Shown here in pieces: positions 1 through 12,910 of a stretch of DNA of 64,000 nucleotides. The stretch is taken from positions 1,862,001-1,926,000 of the forward strand of contig JACCIC010000015.1 of the NCBI GenBank assembly GCA_018907035.1, in the 5' to 3' direction. This DNA comes from Sycobia sp. Sy_11. Lineage: Eukaryota > Arthropoda > Insecta > Hymenoptera > Epichrysomallidae. The notes beneath the pieces are model-generated. The model had not been told where the DNA came from. It saw only the letters and a program-made list of their open reading frames with translations, and made no database searches. A program made the position numbers and the translations under genes. How positions within the stretch are numbered: the stretch's first letter is position 1; every line of letters starts with the position of its first letter.

Positions 1-2598
1 AAAATTATTGAAATTATTAAAATTGAATTAATAAAAAGTATTAAAATAAAATTTATTATTTAATGTTATTTTACGTCTTGTTTATTTATTATATTGTCTA
101 CTAATCAACTGCCAGATGTACGACTTTTATAATAATTTGGTTGCTTGTCGAATATTTTCACATGGTCCTAGTCCTAGTCAGTCACAAGATTATAAGTTTT
201 TGAACGAAACGTTTTTGTAGTTTCGTAATAATAAACTCTTGCTTCAGAAATTTGTCGAATCTTGACGGGCAAAGATTACTTTATTGAAATATTATCGCGA
301 AAGCTTTGATTTCGTAATATTGGTTCATTCTTCTGCCTTTAATGAAAACTCCTCGTTCATAATGCTGTCGGCGTCAAATTTCCGCAATGCTGAGTTAATG
401 AAAAGTTATTGTACATGGGGCTATAGATTTTTTCTCAAGTTCCACTAATAATGCGAAGGATACATCAGTGACGAAACGGTAGAGCTATATATATATATAT
501 ATATGTTCAACTAATGGGATAGAAATAAATAATAAAAACTTAAATGTTTGAAAAGATTTTGATATTGAATTTCCATAGAACTAAAATGATGCAAATAAGT
601 TTAGAAAGCCAGCAGAATAATAATCTCAAGAAAGAATACGCCCGTGTTGATATATGACTATCCCTACCCTTCGCAGCCTGGCGGCCGGGAAATAATTCGA
701 CACTTCTTGAATATTATAATCGACTCTAATTGAGAGAGATTATTTATTTTCCAGCTTTCGAAAATGCCCATGCCTTCCACCGAGTAAAATGCAGGTGCTG
801 GAGAATATAGCTTTCGAAAACCTAAGTTTTCCGGGCACTGTCATCGGGATTGCCGACACATACATTATCTCATCGAACTCATGGTATTTTCCAGTCACAG
901 CACTGTATTAATATAAAGTCGAGATCGCGTGTTCATTTACAATAGCTACGCCCAACAAACTACGTTAAATTATTAGAATTAAACTACAACAATATTAGAT
1001 TGACATTACAAGTAATGATTTTAAATTTGTCGTACAATGAAATTTGCAAATAACTTTAATAAAAATATAAATGATTATAATACCGCAAGCCACAGTTACA
1101 AAGTAAATTTTACTAAGTTAAAGTTTTACTAATCATAAAACGTTATCTTCTTCAATTTCAAAAAATAAGGAAACAACAATAATACAATAAATTAACAAGT
1201 TCTTAGAAATAATAACATTCTAAAATATTGCTAATATTGTTATAATTATTATAAGCTAATGATCAATCCGTGTGGCTTGCGTAAGGTAATACGAGTCCTT
1301 AACAATACATCTATACATACACACACGATAACCTGTGCCACATGTCGAATGACCAGCTGCGCGCGCGAGCGAGCAGAGCTTATTACTTTTGCGCTCCTCA
1401 AATCTGTTATACCCCGTCCATCTTTCGGGCGAATTTAACGATGCTGCGAAACGACTTAACAAGAAGCCTCGTTAAGCCAGCCCGGGCCAGATATACGCAA
1501 TAAGAGATATCCGAAGTTTTGCTGGCGAGTCAGGGGGCTCGGTTCGACATGGAAGCGGCGAACGCTTATCAACTATTCGTCCTCTCTTTTTCTTATATAT
1601 ATATGTTTAGTTGCAATCGATATCGCGAACTTCTTGACTCGAAGGAGAGAAGTTGGGTCTTTGGATATCCTGAAATCGTGTATAGTACGGGCCAATGCGC
1701 CTGTTTGCGACAGTTCCGTTGTCGCGTCGATAGTTAGGATCCTAGGGGCGGGGGAAGGGGGGTATAAAACGTGCGCGTGTTTGCCGAGCAAATCTAACGG
1801 AGAAACTGCTCGTTTGTACAGAAAGTCTCTGTGGATTAAATATTAAATATTTGCAATACGGAAATTTGTATATGAATGGAGCGTCACGAGTACGAGAAAA
1901 CACTACGCAGGAGATTCACGCGTAATGTAATGAAATAACGCGTACTAGAAGTAGCAGGCGAAACATAGGGAACGATATATTTCTAATATATATTTCAGGA
2001 CGAGTCTTGTACATGTGTTGCAAGAACTTTTAATCGACTTTAAAATTTTTTTATGTTATTTCACGCCGCTCTGTTTATGCTTCCAAATATTGGTGCTAAT
2101 CAGCGACGGAGGTCTACGATGTTTTTGTACACAAGGTATATGTAAATTATCGGCGGAGATCTGGATTTGAACTCGCATCAGGAGGTTACTTTGATTTGAA
2201 TGATGTGGACCAACAGCAAATCGGTTTTTATCCCAAAATCATAGGAATGAGAGTAAATGTATGAATCAATTACAGTACCTCCATAAGTTTTCGAATATTT
2301 CTAATTATGTGTTTTGTAAATTTGTGAGAATTTTGTTTCCAATCATGAATTCAAGTGAACATTCCAACGGATAATTTTTACGCAGAAAAAAAAATTTGAA
2401 AAAAATTCTTATTCAATATTATGGTATGGGGAACTGAATTTTTAGAGACACTAGAAATAGTTACACTAGCTACACAAGCTGCACTAGACTGCGACCCAGG
2501 ATACATCGTGTACAAGTGCAAAAGCCGATGATCGAGGAGGGGATTGGCCCGATCTTTCGAGTACTCTATACCTCCCCCCCCCCTCCTCGCGACGCCAG
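1..2598. other. gene-free AT-rich stretch
   Basis: AT-rich DNA with a short TA repeat at 486-504, a GC-richer segment at about 1340-1800 and a G-rich spot near 1745-1762. Frames of about 70 codons at 1.25-1.85 kb overlap on both strands and show no domain. I see no supported gene. Confidence 0.5.
486..504. repeat. short (TA)n repeat
   Basis: TA run of about 9 units. Confidence 0.9.
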
Positions 2599-2740
2599 TC
2601 CCTCGAGCCCGGGATATGATGGTACCGCTCTTATCGAAATCCCACGCTTTTACACCGACAAATCCTTCCGCGAGGGGAGCCCTATCAAAGCAGTTATAAG
2701 AATTGTCTCAAACGTGGAGCTTCTCGACACGAAACATTAA
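2599..2740 (+). CDS. weak candidate terminal exon
   Basis: A long C-rich pyrimidine tract (2570-2590) leads to GACGCCAG|T, a plausible acceptor, followed by about 46 codons open to TAA. The peptide has alternating hydrophobic and charged residues, like a beta-rich domain end. No upstream exon in phase was found and no AATAAA follows closely. No family is recognised. It may be chance. Confidence 0.12.
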
Positions 2741-5700
2741 ACGTCGAGTGAACTCAGGATTTTTCAAAATAGAACGAAAATTTATCTGGGAAATTTAGTG
2801 TAAGTATAAAATACACGTATGTGAATATGGCCGACCGCCGCTCGCGAGAAATCAAAACGAGGTACGCGAAGGAATTTTTTCGTTCGATCCAACGAAGGTA
2901 ATAATCGAGATTTACAGCGCGGCTCGCTCGCGCGTCCACCTCCACGGTTATATCGCCGGCCGTAGCAACGTGACGAACGGTATAAAGTGCGCGGCAAAGA
3001 TCCGGGAAGGCGCGCGTTTGACGATGTCGAGATGAGCGGCCGGCAGCGGCCACAGCGGCATAATGAACTAATGACCAGCCGGCCCGGTCATTAGACCGGA
3101 ACTCCTGGCCCCCCCCTCTCTCTCTCTCTCTCTCTTTCTCTGCGCGCACATATCGCAATATCAGCATCTTTTTTCCGAGTCAGCTGCGGCGACGATAAAG
3201 GCGAAATTTCCCGTGTATGCAGCAATATGTCCTTTGAGCTCCGCGGGGCAGAGGGGGCTGGGCGGCAGAGTTTCGTATGCGGAAGGTTTACGAGCATCGG
3301 GTTTCGAGGCTCTGATTTAGTTTTTCTTGGTAAAAATTTACTATAATACTTATCGAGTTGTAAAAGTGGTTTAGTAAAACTAACTTGGGCACTCGTACGC
3401 ACGAATGGACTTTTTTGCGATATTGGCTGGATTTCAACTGGATTTTTGACCTCGATTAATTCATTTAGCAATATTATTTAATATTAAATTGGGCAGATAT
3501 CTGTTTTATAGACCTGCTTGTGTAATACATATTCTCTATAAATATCATTATTTGCGTGAATAAATGGGACTGAGATTTCTAAGCCCATTTGCGTAATTGC
3601 GTAATTAATTAATTTTATTTTTTAGAAGTTTCTAACAGATTTCATGAAATCCTCTTTATACAAGAAGGGAAACTCTATTTATAAGGACGATTTAATGAAA
3701 CGAAAAAGGGGAGAAAATTATAAAAGTGACTCGCTAACACGAATCTTAAGCAAGGACACTTTCGAATAAAAAAAAAATTAAAAAAAAGTTTCGCGTCCCC
3801 AGTTAAAAGTTTACAGTATAATTATTCTACAACTTTTAATTTAATAAACAAAAAAAGAAATGAAGGAAGAAGTTTTGTTTTAATATTATGGAACGTGCGT
3901 GACAGGAGCCGAGGGGATGATAAAAAATTCAGGTAACTGAAAGAGGAATTTTTACCCCATTTGACGGATATTAATTTTCCAAAGAGCAGAGTGGATGAAA
4001 AAAAAATAAGATAAAGAATAGGACAGAAAGTCCTGGAGAGATAAAAGTAGCTCTGGCGCGAGTAAAGAAGAGTTAAAGTTCCTAGAGTATTAAGAAAGCA
4101 TGATTGCACTGGCATTCTATCCAAGCATCCAACATTTAATCTTGAGCTCTCTCCCTCTCTCTCTATTTCTCCCTCCGTTTCCCTCTTCGTCTCTCTTTCT
4201 TTACTTTTGTAAGCTTGTGTACGCTTTCCCTATAAGCTTATATGCAAACGAATGTAATACATATATATGCAGGCGTGCTCGCAGACGGGATAGATTCACA
4301 CTCGGTACGTACGTACGTGCAGATTTGCGTAATATTGCAGATGGTCATATCGTGTTGCATTCATGATTGCATAATTCAGATTTATTGTGAGTTTAACGGG
4401 ATTAACGAAGGCAAGGGAACGTTACGGAGTAAAATATATCTCTAAAACTTATACTTTCAATGGCGTAAGATCGCATTAGATATTTATATTGTTTTTTGAG
4501 TAAGAGCCAAGGGAAGATTCTCGATTTGAAATCGATGATTTTCGAAGACCTATTACGAGAATGGCTATTTTACTTTGAATAATGTCGGAGATCTGATCGT
4601 ATCAAAGTCATCGATCAAAAAACTCTTTTTGAGATAATTAATGTAAAATATTAAATAATCATACATTAGGTAAGTTGTCAAGTGACTCCAGGCAATCACT
4701 TAAGTAGCCATTGAAAAATATTTTTGAAAATATTCCTAAAATTTTGCGCTCATTAACGAAGTAGAATTGCAGGAATATTTCAAAAGATCTGGCAGAAATA
4801 GTTTCACGAATGGTTTTAGAAAAAGTATTTTCAAACATTTTCAGTTTACGTTATGATAATATTTTACAAGATTGGTAAAGTTTTATGAAATATTTCGAAA
4901 CTCTGTTTGGACATTCATCGCGTTATGGACACTTTCAAATACGCACCCGAAATTACTCCGCGAACATTCTAAAATATAGCAATGATAAAAAAATACGAAA
5001 CATTCCATACATCCGAATGAAAATGACAGCTTCAGTAGCGGATAGTCAAACGAACAGTGCGCCCCGCTCCCTCGTAACCCGTCCGCCTCCAATCGTGACC
5101 TTTTTCCCGCGAGCCCGACAAACGACCTCGTCCCCCGCGTTGTTTCCCCCCATGTATACGCGCATTCGCGCGCCGAATTGAGATTCCACTCGGGCAGTCG
5201 GAGCTTCGCCGAAAACCTCGAACGCGCAAAAGAATTGTGTCGAGATAATCGAAGATCGCTCTTTCACCTCCCCCCCCCCCGCCCATTACTCCCCGTTCCA
5301 AAGGAGGAGAGCAATTATTGCCCAAACTCGTTGATGGCTCTTCGACCGCACTTTTAGCGAATCTCCGTGTACGCAGCGTTAGTGGAGATATTTCTTTCTT
5401 TCAAATATTTATTTTCCAACTAGCTTTTTCCCAATGACCTTTTGGACAGTGGATCTTTTTATCTTCATATTTTATATGAACGCTCATTTTAATTCACGGG
5501 ACTGCGACAAATCTTCGCGTACGTCTCAGCAATGTTTAACGCAATTCCATCCTTTCTATTCTATACATTTGATTAAATTTTACGTGTACCTCCAGGTCTC
5601 CTGAAATATCGGCTGTGCATCTCCTGTACTTGATACTACCTCTACATTTTTTTTATTGTTGGATTATTTCACGTTTAGAGTTACAAACAGATCGTAATGG

Positions 5701-6068
5701 CAAGCTTATATGTCCCATAATAATACGCGAAGAACCTTTCAATTTCTTATACACTTCCTTTTACATATTGCGTATTTAAAGTTAAGACCACGCGAGATAT
5801 AATATATAATTTAAATTATTTAATTATTAATATTTTATTATTTATGCAAGTAATAAAAGTGTTCACAAAAGAGTAAGTTACTGATTTCTAAAATATAATC
5901 TGCGATTTTTATATATTTTTTATTCGTAACTATTGATATGGAACTTACAATTCGTCTATTGATAATTGCACGTACATCGATATTTATATATTGTTTTATA
6001 ATATGTGCACTTATAGTATGTATGGGAAAACATGTGTATTAAGTATTTCTTGGCTCTCTCATTAGCAC

Positions 6069-6071
<3 letters not shown>
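2741..6071. other. gene-free stretch with a GC-richer segment at its start
   Basis: 2820-3120 is CpG-rich and followed by C and CT runs. 3140-3300 is mixed. From 3300 the sequence is AT-rich, with a CT-rich spot at 4145-4200 and another CpG-rich spot at 5050-5320 including a C run at 5271-5281. No supported gene. Confidence 0.45.
3109..3140. repeat. C run and (CT)n tract
   Basis: Eight C followed by CT units with one TT interruption. Confidence 0.95.

Positions 6072-6115
<44 letters not shown>
6072..6115. repeat. (TA)n microsatellite
   Basis: Uninterrupted TA run of about 22 units. Confidence 0.98.
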
Positions 6116-6116
<1 letters not shown>

Positions 6117-7426
6117 GCCCCATACTTGGAGGTGGTGGCTTCTCCTCCCTAACTCCCTCTTCATGCACGATCAGGGAAAAGAGGAAGGAAAGTGGGGGCG
6201 GATGGAGGGTGGAATTATATACCGTATTTCTCGCGCATTCGACGAGAGAGAGGGAGAGCCAATGGCGAGCTTGGGGGGGGGGTGCATCGGTTCACTTGTT
6301 TAGATTGTAACTGAGAGATTCGTGTGTATCGTGGCTGGGGCCAGGTTAGCTTACTCATGAGTGTGACTGGACGGGGGAGGTGGGGGGGGGGGTCGGAGTA
6401 TTAGGCTCACCTACGCTCGCATTCGCGCGATACGCCCGAATGATACAGAGTAGCTAATGATAATCGGATCACGTGGGCAACTTTTGTTGGTTGTGAAATT
6501 TGCGCGGAGGCACGCGCGATTTCGTCATCATCGCCCGCGGTATCGAATATGGTCTCAACCGGATAATTGACGAAGAGCCTGCACGTGGCTCCGCGCGACT
6601 GATATGACTTATTGCGTTGCGCGCTCGTGACAGGATGGAGATCGTAATGCTTCGAGCTCATCGACATTTTGAAGAAAAAAAAATCGAACCGAAGAGCTGT
6701 CAAAAACGGCGAACGGGTAATTATTCTGAAAATTGTAAAACGAACCAAACTGGAGGATGCTTAAATGTAAAGCGACCGAGTCTTCTGGTCGTTGCGTTAA
6801 TTAAGGATAAGCGTAAGTTGGATCTGTGCTTCTTAGACAAATCATCTCCGCTTATTCAACGCGGAGTATTTTCTTAACCGTTATCTTCACCTTCGGTTCG
6901 GTATTTTTCAATTGTAGCGAAATCCTGTAGAGCAGCACCGTTGTTCCGTGAAATAGCAGCTGGGCACGCGCAACTGCTAAATAAAAACGAAGCCGACTAA
7001 ATGGAAAATCTCAATAAAAACAATAAAACAAAAATAAAAAAAAAAAAAAACAAACCATGAGAAAATAATGGCTCGCCGCGATGCTTAAAACTGGATACAA
7101 AAGAATATTAACATATATACGGGACTGTGTCAAAGGGACGATAAAACGGCCATTAATACAATTTAAATCCCGAGCGCCGAGGGCCGTTCCAACGGATAAT
7201 TGCGCGTTCCGGCAAAATAATAGCCAATAAAGAATACATCGGCAAGGGTAATATTCCACGGGTAATAAATTACTCATTCGTCCGTCGATCGCCGGTCTGC
7301 GCACAAGGATCGTTCGCGTCCACCTTGCCTGGGTGACAGTCGAATAACAACGCGGTGCTGATTATGGAAAAGAGTAGAGGCGCGTCCTCGAAGGGTCGAG
7401 TCCTCCGATTTATCGAGAGAGCCAGC

Positions 7427-7448
7427 GAGAGAGAGAGAGAGAGAGAGA
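7427..7448. repeat. (GA)n microsatellite
   Basis: About 11 GA units with GA-rich flanks to 7455. Confidence 0.95.
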
Positions 7449-9492
7449 AGAGAGACTGTTCACCCCAGCGCTCGAAAGCCGGGGTGTAAGGTATCATCGG
7501 CTTTCTTTCGCGCTAATGTAACACGCGAATGCTCTCAGCCGCGCTGCCATTAGCTATTCGGCGAGTTTTCCGCGATGGTGTATGTCTCATACGTATTAAA
7601 GTCGAGAAGGGCAATATTTACGTATACGAGCGTATATGCACACGCCGTGACCGTGCCAAGAGACGACTGGCGGGCGGTAATTTCACAATGCACCCCCTCC
7701 CCCCCGACACTCGTGGAAGAAAGCTTTTTTTCTTTGTTTTTTGTTTACTTGTTTAACGAGCCAATTTGCTCCCCGGGGCAGCCACCGCGAATCCGTACGC
7801 GCGTTCCGCACGCAAAAGATCTTCGTTTCGAAGCGATTGAGATTGCGCGCTTCGGGATTCGCGTCGATTATCGCTGACTTACTTATGCAGCTCGCAATAA
7901 TTCGAAATGCATAAGCCGCGGCCAAATTCGGTTGGACGGATTCGGGTTAGAAAAATCACCTCTTAAATTCGATCGTCAATTAATCGATCTCTCGAGTATA
8001 CTATAAGTAATAATAATCAGGTAGCCACGGAGTCATAGCTCCGTATCTATAGTATTAGCCGCTCGACGCATGGCACTGCTAGTTCGCTAAATGTTTCGTC
8101 CCAATTCGAAAGAATCAATGAAGCGAGAGTTTTCATATCGGGCTTCTTTAATAAAAATCCAAGCTTTCTTACTTTGGAATTGATAAAAGTAATTTATAGA
8201 TTTCGCAACGGGTGTTCGTGAAAAATTCCGGTGTTATACGTAAAATTCATTTGACATGGTGTTTTATGTGAATTTTGGCTTTTTCTAGGTGCCTGACGAG
8301 GATGCATAGAGCAAGATGTCTTGTACATCTGTCAACGGTTCACACCATGGAAAAAATTTCATATTATAAATGGACTATCCTTTTTGTATAAATCAATCGT
8401 GAAATTGTTATGTAGGACTCGTTAAAAATTCAGTCATAAATTAAGTAATAAAATATTATTATATTCCAATTAAAGCAATAGGTAAAGCGGTCGTGGTCAA
8501 TCTTAAAGCCAAATAGAAATTAAAGAAATGTACAATTTGTCAATCTATATTAATATACCATAGCGATAATATTGCACATTATAATACATGGATATAATTA
8601 TAAATTTTCTATTGATAACCTAATTTATTCGGCAACTATATTCATTAACGGTGATTCTTTTTATTAATATTTATTAATTTTTTCATCGCGCGTGGACGAT
8701 ATATTTATAGACGATATGTAATTGTATTAATTTTTTAACTCGTAAAAATTCCCTTTGCAAAAACCTTAATTTTACTGCCCAAATTGAAAATACAAATATA
8801 TTAATTTTCTTCATTTATTTGTCACTGGTGTATTAATGCAATTCTTAATAATACTTTAGTGATTAAGTCTATTGCTATTATTCTAATCGGTATCCGATAT
8901 TTTTTTCATCGAAAACCTGAATTACATGTGAACGAGTCTTAATAAAGGTCAGTCGGAAACCTAGTTAATTTTCATAACAAAAGACATCTGCAAATTATTC
9001 GTTTTCCTTTTCTTTAGATTAAGGGTTTGCTATCTTATCGAGATAAAAAAATTTTTTTTCTTACTACTGATGATAACTCGAAAAATCTTTCCTTTTGATT
9101 TTGTCAAAGGATGATTACTAAAAAATTATAAATTAGTGTTCAAATGAATCAATAACAATATATATGTAATTACGAAGACTCATCGCACCGAAAACAAAAA
9201 GGCTCATTTTTTATCTTGTATAATCGAGGAAAAAAAGAGCCGGCAAACCTCCCCTCTTCATCTCAGTTTATTGACCCAATTACTCGCGAAGGCTTGATCG
9301 ACTTGACCGAAAAATTTTTTCGATTACGGGCCGACTCGCTATGATATTTCTGCTCTACCTTTGCGGAGGAAAAAGTGACGAGCGTTGAAGAAAAAAAGAT
9401 TCTAAAGGCCTGGGATGAAAGCTGCAAAGAGGAAATGAGAGGAAGGAAGTGCAAAAAAAAATGAGAACGGAGGCAAAGGAAAAAGAAAAAAA

Positions 9493-9523
<31 letters not shown>
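9493..9523. repeat. (TA)n microsatellite
   Basis: Uninterrupted TA run of about 15 units after an A-rich tract. Confidence 0.97.
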
Positions 9524-9530
<7 letters not shown>

Positions 9531-11711
9531 GCCTCTCGTAGTCAAGGGAGAGAGAGCAAGAGAGAAGGATAAGAGGCGCATATCGATTTCCTTCCCCGTG
9601 ACTAATCAAAGGGAAACCACCGCCGCGTACGGACGCGCACGCTTATGCGGATCGTGTGCGCGCATTTCTAAGCTCTAAGAAGCTGAAGCGCACCTGTAAA
9701 GGATTGAATTATCACTGGCTAGAGCCATAACGTGTGGGGAGGGCGGCCCGACTGAAAACCGTATGGAGAAATTGATTAGAATTGAACGAGGAAAAATTAT
9801 GAATAAAAGCCAGAACTAGGAATGCCTTGCGACTGATGGATGTAAAAAAATTTAATTGAGATGAAGGACGGGCGAGCATTTGAAAAATGTGCCGTTTAAT
9901 CAAAGCAGTTGGTAAAATTTCGGTATGTATAGATTCGAACAGAGGTTCTGTTCATTCAGTCTTTAGACTGAATTAGAAGATCTAGATGAAGTGCTACTAA
10001 CAATTTTTTCTATTAAAAGGCAAGAGATGTTTCGGCCGATCAGTCTATTATCGAGGCAGAACTTAAACTGAAAATTTAGAGACTTAATAATTGTGATTAA
10101 ATATAAACTAAAATTTTCCACTTTATAATAATACGTCTAGGAAGTTTGTTGTTTAGATTGTGCTGCTTATGTCTAGATTATGTTCCTATAAATCAATGAT
10201 TGGACATCCGCATGAACATTGTCAACGTGATTTAATTTTAATATATGTAAATAAAAATTTCTTACTAAGCAGCACCAACGTCCGTCTTTGTCTTCCTTCA
10301 TGGTGGAACCATTAAAAGAGAGATGAAGAGAGGTAATTAATAAAAGTGACCAAATCTGTGCGACAAATCAAGCGAGTAAAATTGGTCGTAATACAGGATC
10401 TCCACGTTCTCTTTGTTCCTTCTTCTTTCTGGATTCCTCCGCTCTGTCCTTCTACCACCCCTCCGCCTCTCTCTCACTCACTCACCGAGCAAGTAGCGCA
10501 GTTTTCACCTAAGCTTCCCAGTCAATCCCAGCTTCTCTGCGGGCTTAAGAACTCGGTGAGGCGAGCGCAACCGACCGAGAGGTTCTTGTTTTTAACGAGC
10601 TTGCTGCCTGGAATTTTGACCTTTTGTTTTTTTTTTTTTTTTTTTTGAAAATTGGATTTACAGTCGTTTCTTTTTTTCGGAAACACGCGGAGCTAGCGAC
10701 GGCCCAGAGGGGGGTAGTACTCGCGTTGATGAAGTGTTAATCGATACAGAAGTAATTACGCACAAATGTAGGGGGGAGGGGACGAGAATAGAAGGATTAT
10801 TGGATTTGGAGGCAATTTATTTGTAATACTCGGCCCGGGAAAAGTTAGAGATACATTGTTGATTTGTTGCCGAAATAGAAATACAATTGTTTATACGGAA
10901 AATGAGTTTAATTTCGAGCATTCATTTTTCTTTTCTCAATGTAAAAAATTAATCATTATTAAATCTGCGTTTAATAAGCTTTGCGTACATTCATTATCCG
11001 CTTCTTTTTTTCCCTCCAAAATGTTTCGTACAGTACCATTAATCAACGTCAAATGAAAATTCGTAATATAAATTTTTGATTTATATACTTTATTATTGAG
11101 CGGTTCATGTGTACTTTATTAGCAATGAAATATTCACAGTTATTCTTTCAATGATAAAGTAATTTTGTATATTATTTACAAGTAGAGTATAGCTCTTTAC
11201 AGGTAATTACTTCGATGATCACAGCATAACAGAAACTCATTGGAAATTCATATACAACTATAAAATGTATAAATCTCATTGGAAATTTACCAAAATGCGC
11301 TAATTTTATCGATACATCGATTAATATCTAGAAGATTTTTTTTTTTTTTGAAGAAAAAAAAGAATCTCTCCATTTTTTAATTTCAGCTGAAACGACGCTA
11401 TTCGAAATGAAAAGTTGCAAATTAAAGTGCAGCTGATAGCGTGAAGTTCTATATATATCTACAACGAACTCGAACAGCGCACTCTATATCTAAAACCATT
11501 CATCGAAAGGAGGCAAAAAAAAAGTAAGAAAGAATGAAAGAAGAGAGAGAATGAGAGCTTTGTGTGCCGCGAGATGTAGAAGGAGCGCTCGCTGCTAGTC
11601 GAATGAATAATTCAGTGGAATATTGAGATTCGCGGGCGAGAAAATGGAAAGATTTGATGGGAGGGAAGGTGGGGGTGCACGAGAGCTTGTGACGACTCTC
11701 AGCAGTGATCA

Positions 11712-11789
<78 letters not shown>

Positions 11790-11816
11790 GAGAGACATAG
11801 AGAGAGACAGCATAGA
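11712..11816. repeat. compound (TA)n-(GA)n microsatellite
   Basis: TA run to 11768 passing directly into GA/AGAC units. The longest simple repeat in the window. Confidence 0.97.
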
Positions 11817-12600
11817 GATTTTTAATACCACGAAATTGTTTTTCATCGGTAATATATATGATCTAGTGTGCACGACCTACATGCGATTTTGATTAGTTTT
11901 GTAAGGACTCGAAAGATCAAATAAGATGTCCATACGGAAATCTTACAGGATTCCTATTCGATAATTTCCGGGGTGGAAATAGGGAATCGCAGGTTAACTT
12001 TTGGACAGAATTTGATGAGAGAATCTGAGCGGAATCCTATCCACTATTTAAGCTGAATATAAATTAATATTATTAGTAAATGTAAACTAATTTTTTTTTT
12101 CATAAGTAGAGTACGGAACAAAGATATCTTAGGTTCAAGTAAAATTTTTTGGATGCATAAATATGGTATCTTATTAGGTAAAATCTCTTTTATATCATTT
12201 TAAACAACGACATACTTTTACATTTAAGAATTGGTTGTTTTCATTAGATGTTAAATGTGAATATTCGAGCTGATTGCTACTTTGAGTAGGTTACACATAC
12301 GTATTTCGAACATGTATATTAAGTATGGACTACACATAAAAACTTGGCTAGATTTGCATTGGATTTTTGTAAACAGGCATCCAAAGAGGATACCTCATAA
12401 TCGAATCTGAGGAGACGTAGAATTGAAGTTTGAAATAGAGAGCATGCTTGATTCTTCACGAGCGATTAATATACAGCGTTTGCTGTGAAAACAAATTGAT
12501 TTATTTTAGACGCAACACAGATAGAAGTAACAATGGGCATGTGTAAGATATACCAAAAGTACGAGTCCACCTCGCGGAAGTCTGGCACATCTCAGCCGCA

Positions 12601-12910
12601 AAAGTCTCGTCAAACTAAATACTGGCCTTCTTGCTCCGTCAAGAGTAGAGCAGACCTATAAGCCAGGTATACTGCGACGAAATACCGTACCGCACGTAGA
12701 GCCGCGATCCCTACGGCGGGGACGAGAATGAGAATTTCTGAAGCCCGACCGGAAGGGGCCGTTACGCGGGCGAGGAGAGGGCGGGCGATAATGGATCGGC
12801 CCGAGTTTTGGACGGTTGCCGAAAAATTGCGCTTGGACATGGTGGATTATGGATCGACGGTCTATGCATTGGGAGGATGCAGTGAGAGCGACGGTCATAA
12901 TTATATCTGA
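12601..12910. other. small GC-richer patch with opposed open frames
   Basis: Overlapping frames of 60-80 codons are open on both strands (minus 12840-12610, plus 12728-12910). The minus frame includes a hydrophobic run near its C-terminus. Neither has splice support, and the mutual overlap suggests composition rather than coding. No gene is called. Confidence 0.2.

Larger units (their letters stand above)
6116..12600. other. gene-free stretch, mixed then AT-rich
   Basis: 6120-6620 is GC-richer with two G homopolymers (6273-6282, 6381-6392). 7140-7920 is CpG-containing. The rest is AT-rich with homopolymer T (10627-10646) and microsatellites. Open frames at 6.4-6.9 and 7.5-7.9 kb exist on both strands and cannot be told from chance. 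Confidence 0.4.

Noticed and set aside
2150..2200. tRNA-like T-arm word GTTCAAATC on the minus strand
   Set aside because: Flanking bases do not form a 5-pair T stem and there is no A box or acceptor stem.
2827..2897. ATG with 23 codons running into AAG|GTAATA
   Set aside because: Good donor but no downstream acceptor in phase with a credible exon; basic peptide typical of CpG-rich chance frames.
6407..6877. Opposed frames of 113 (-) and 86 (+) codons with protein-like composition
   Set aside because: They overlap on opposite strands, have no splice support or domain, and neither shows codon-position bias that separates it from the other.
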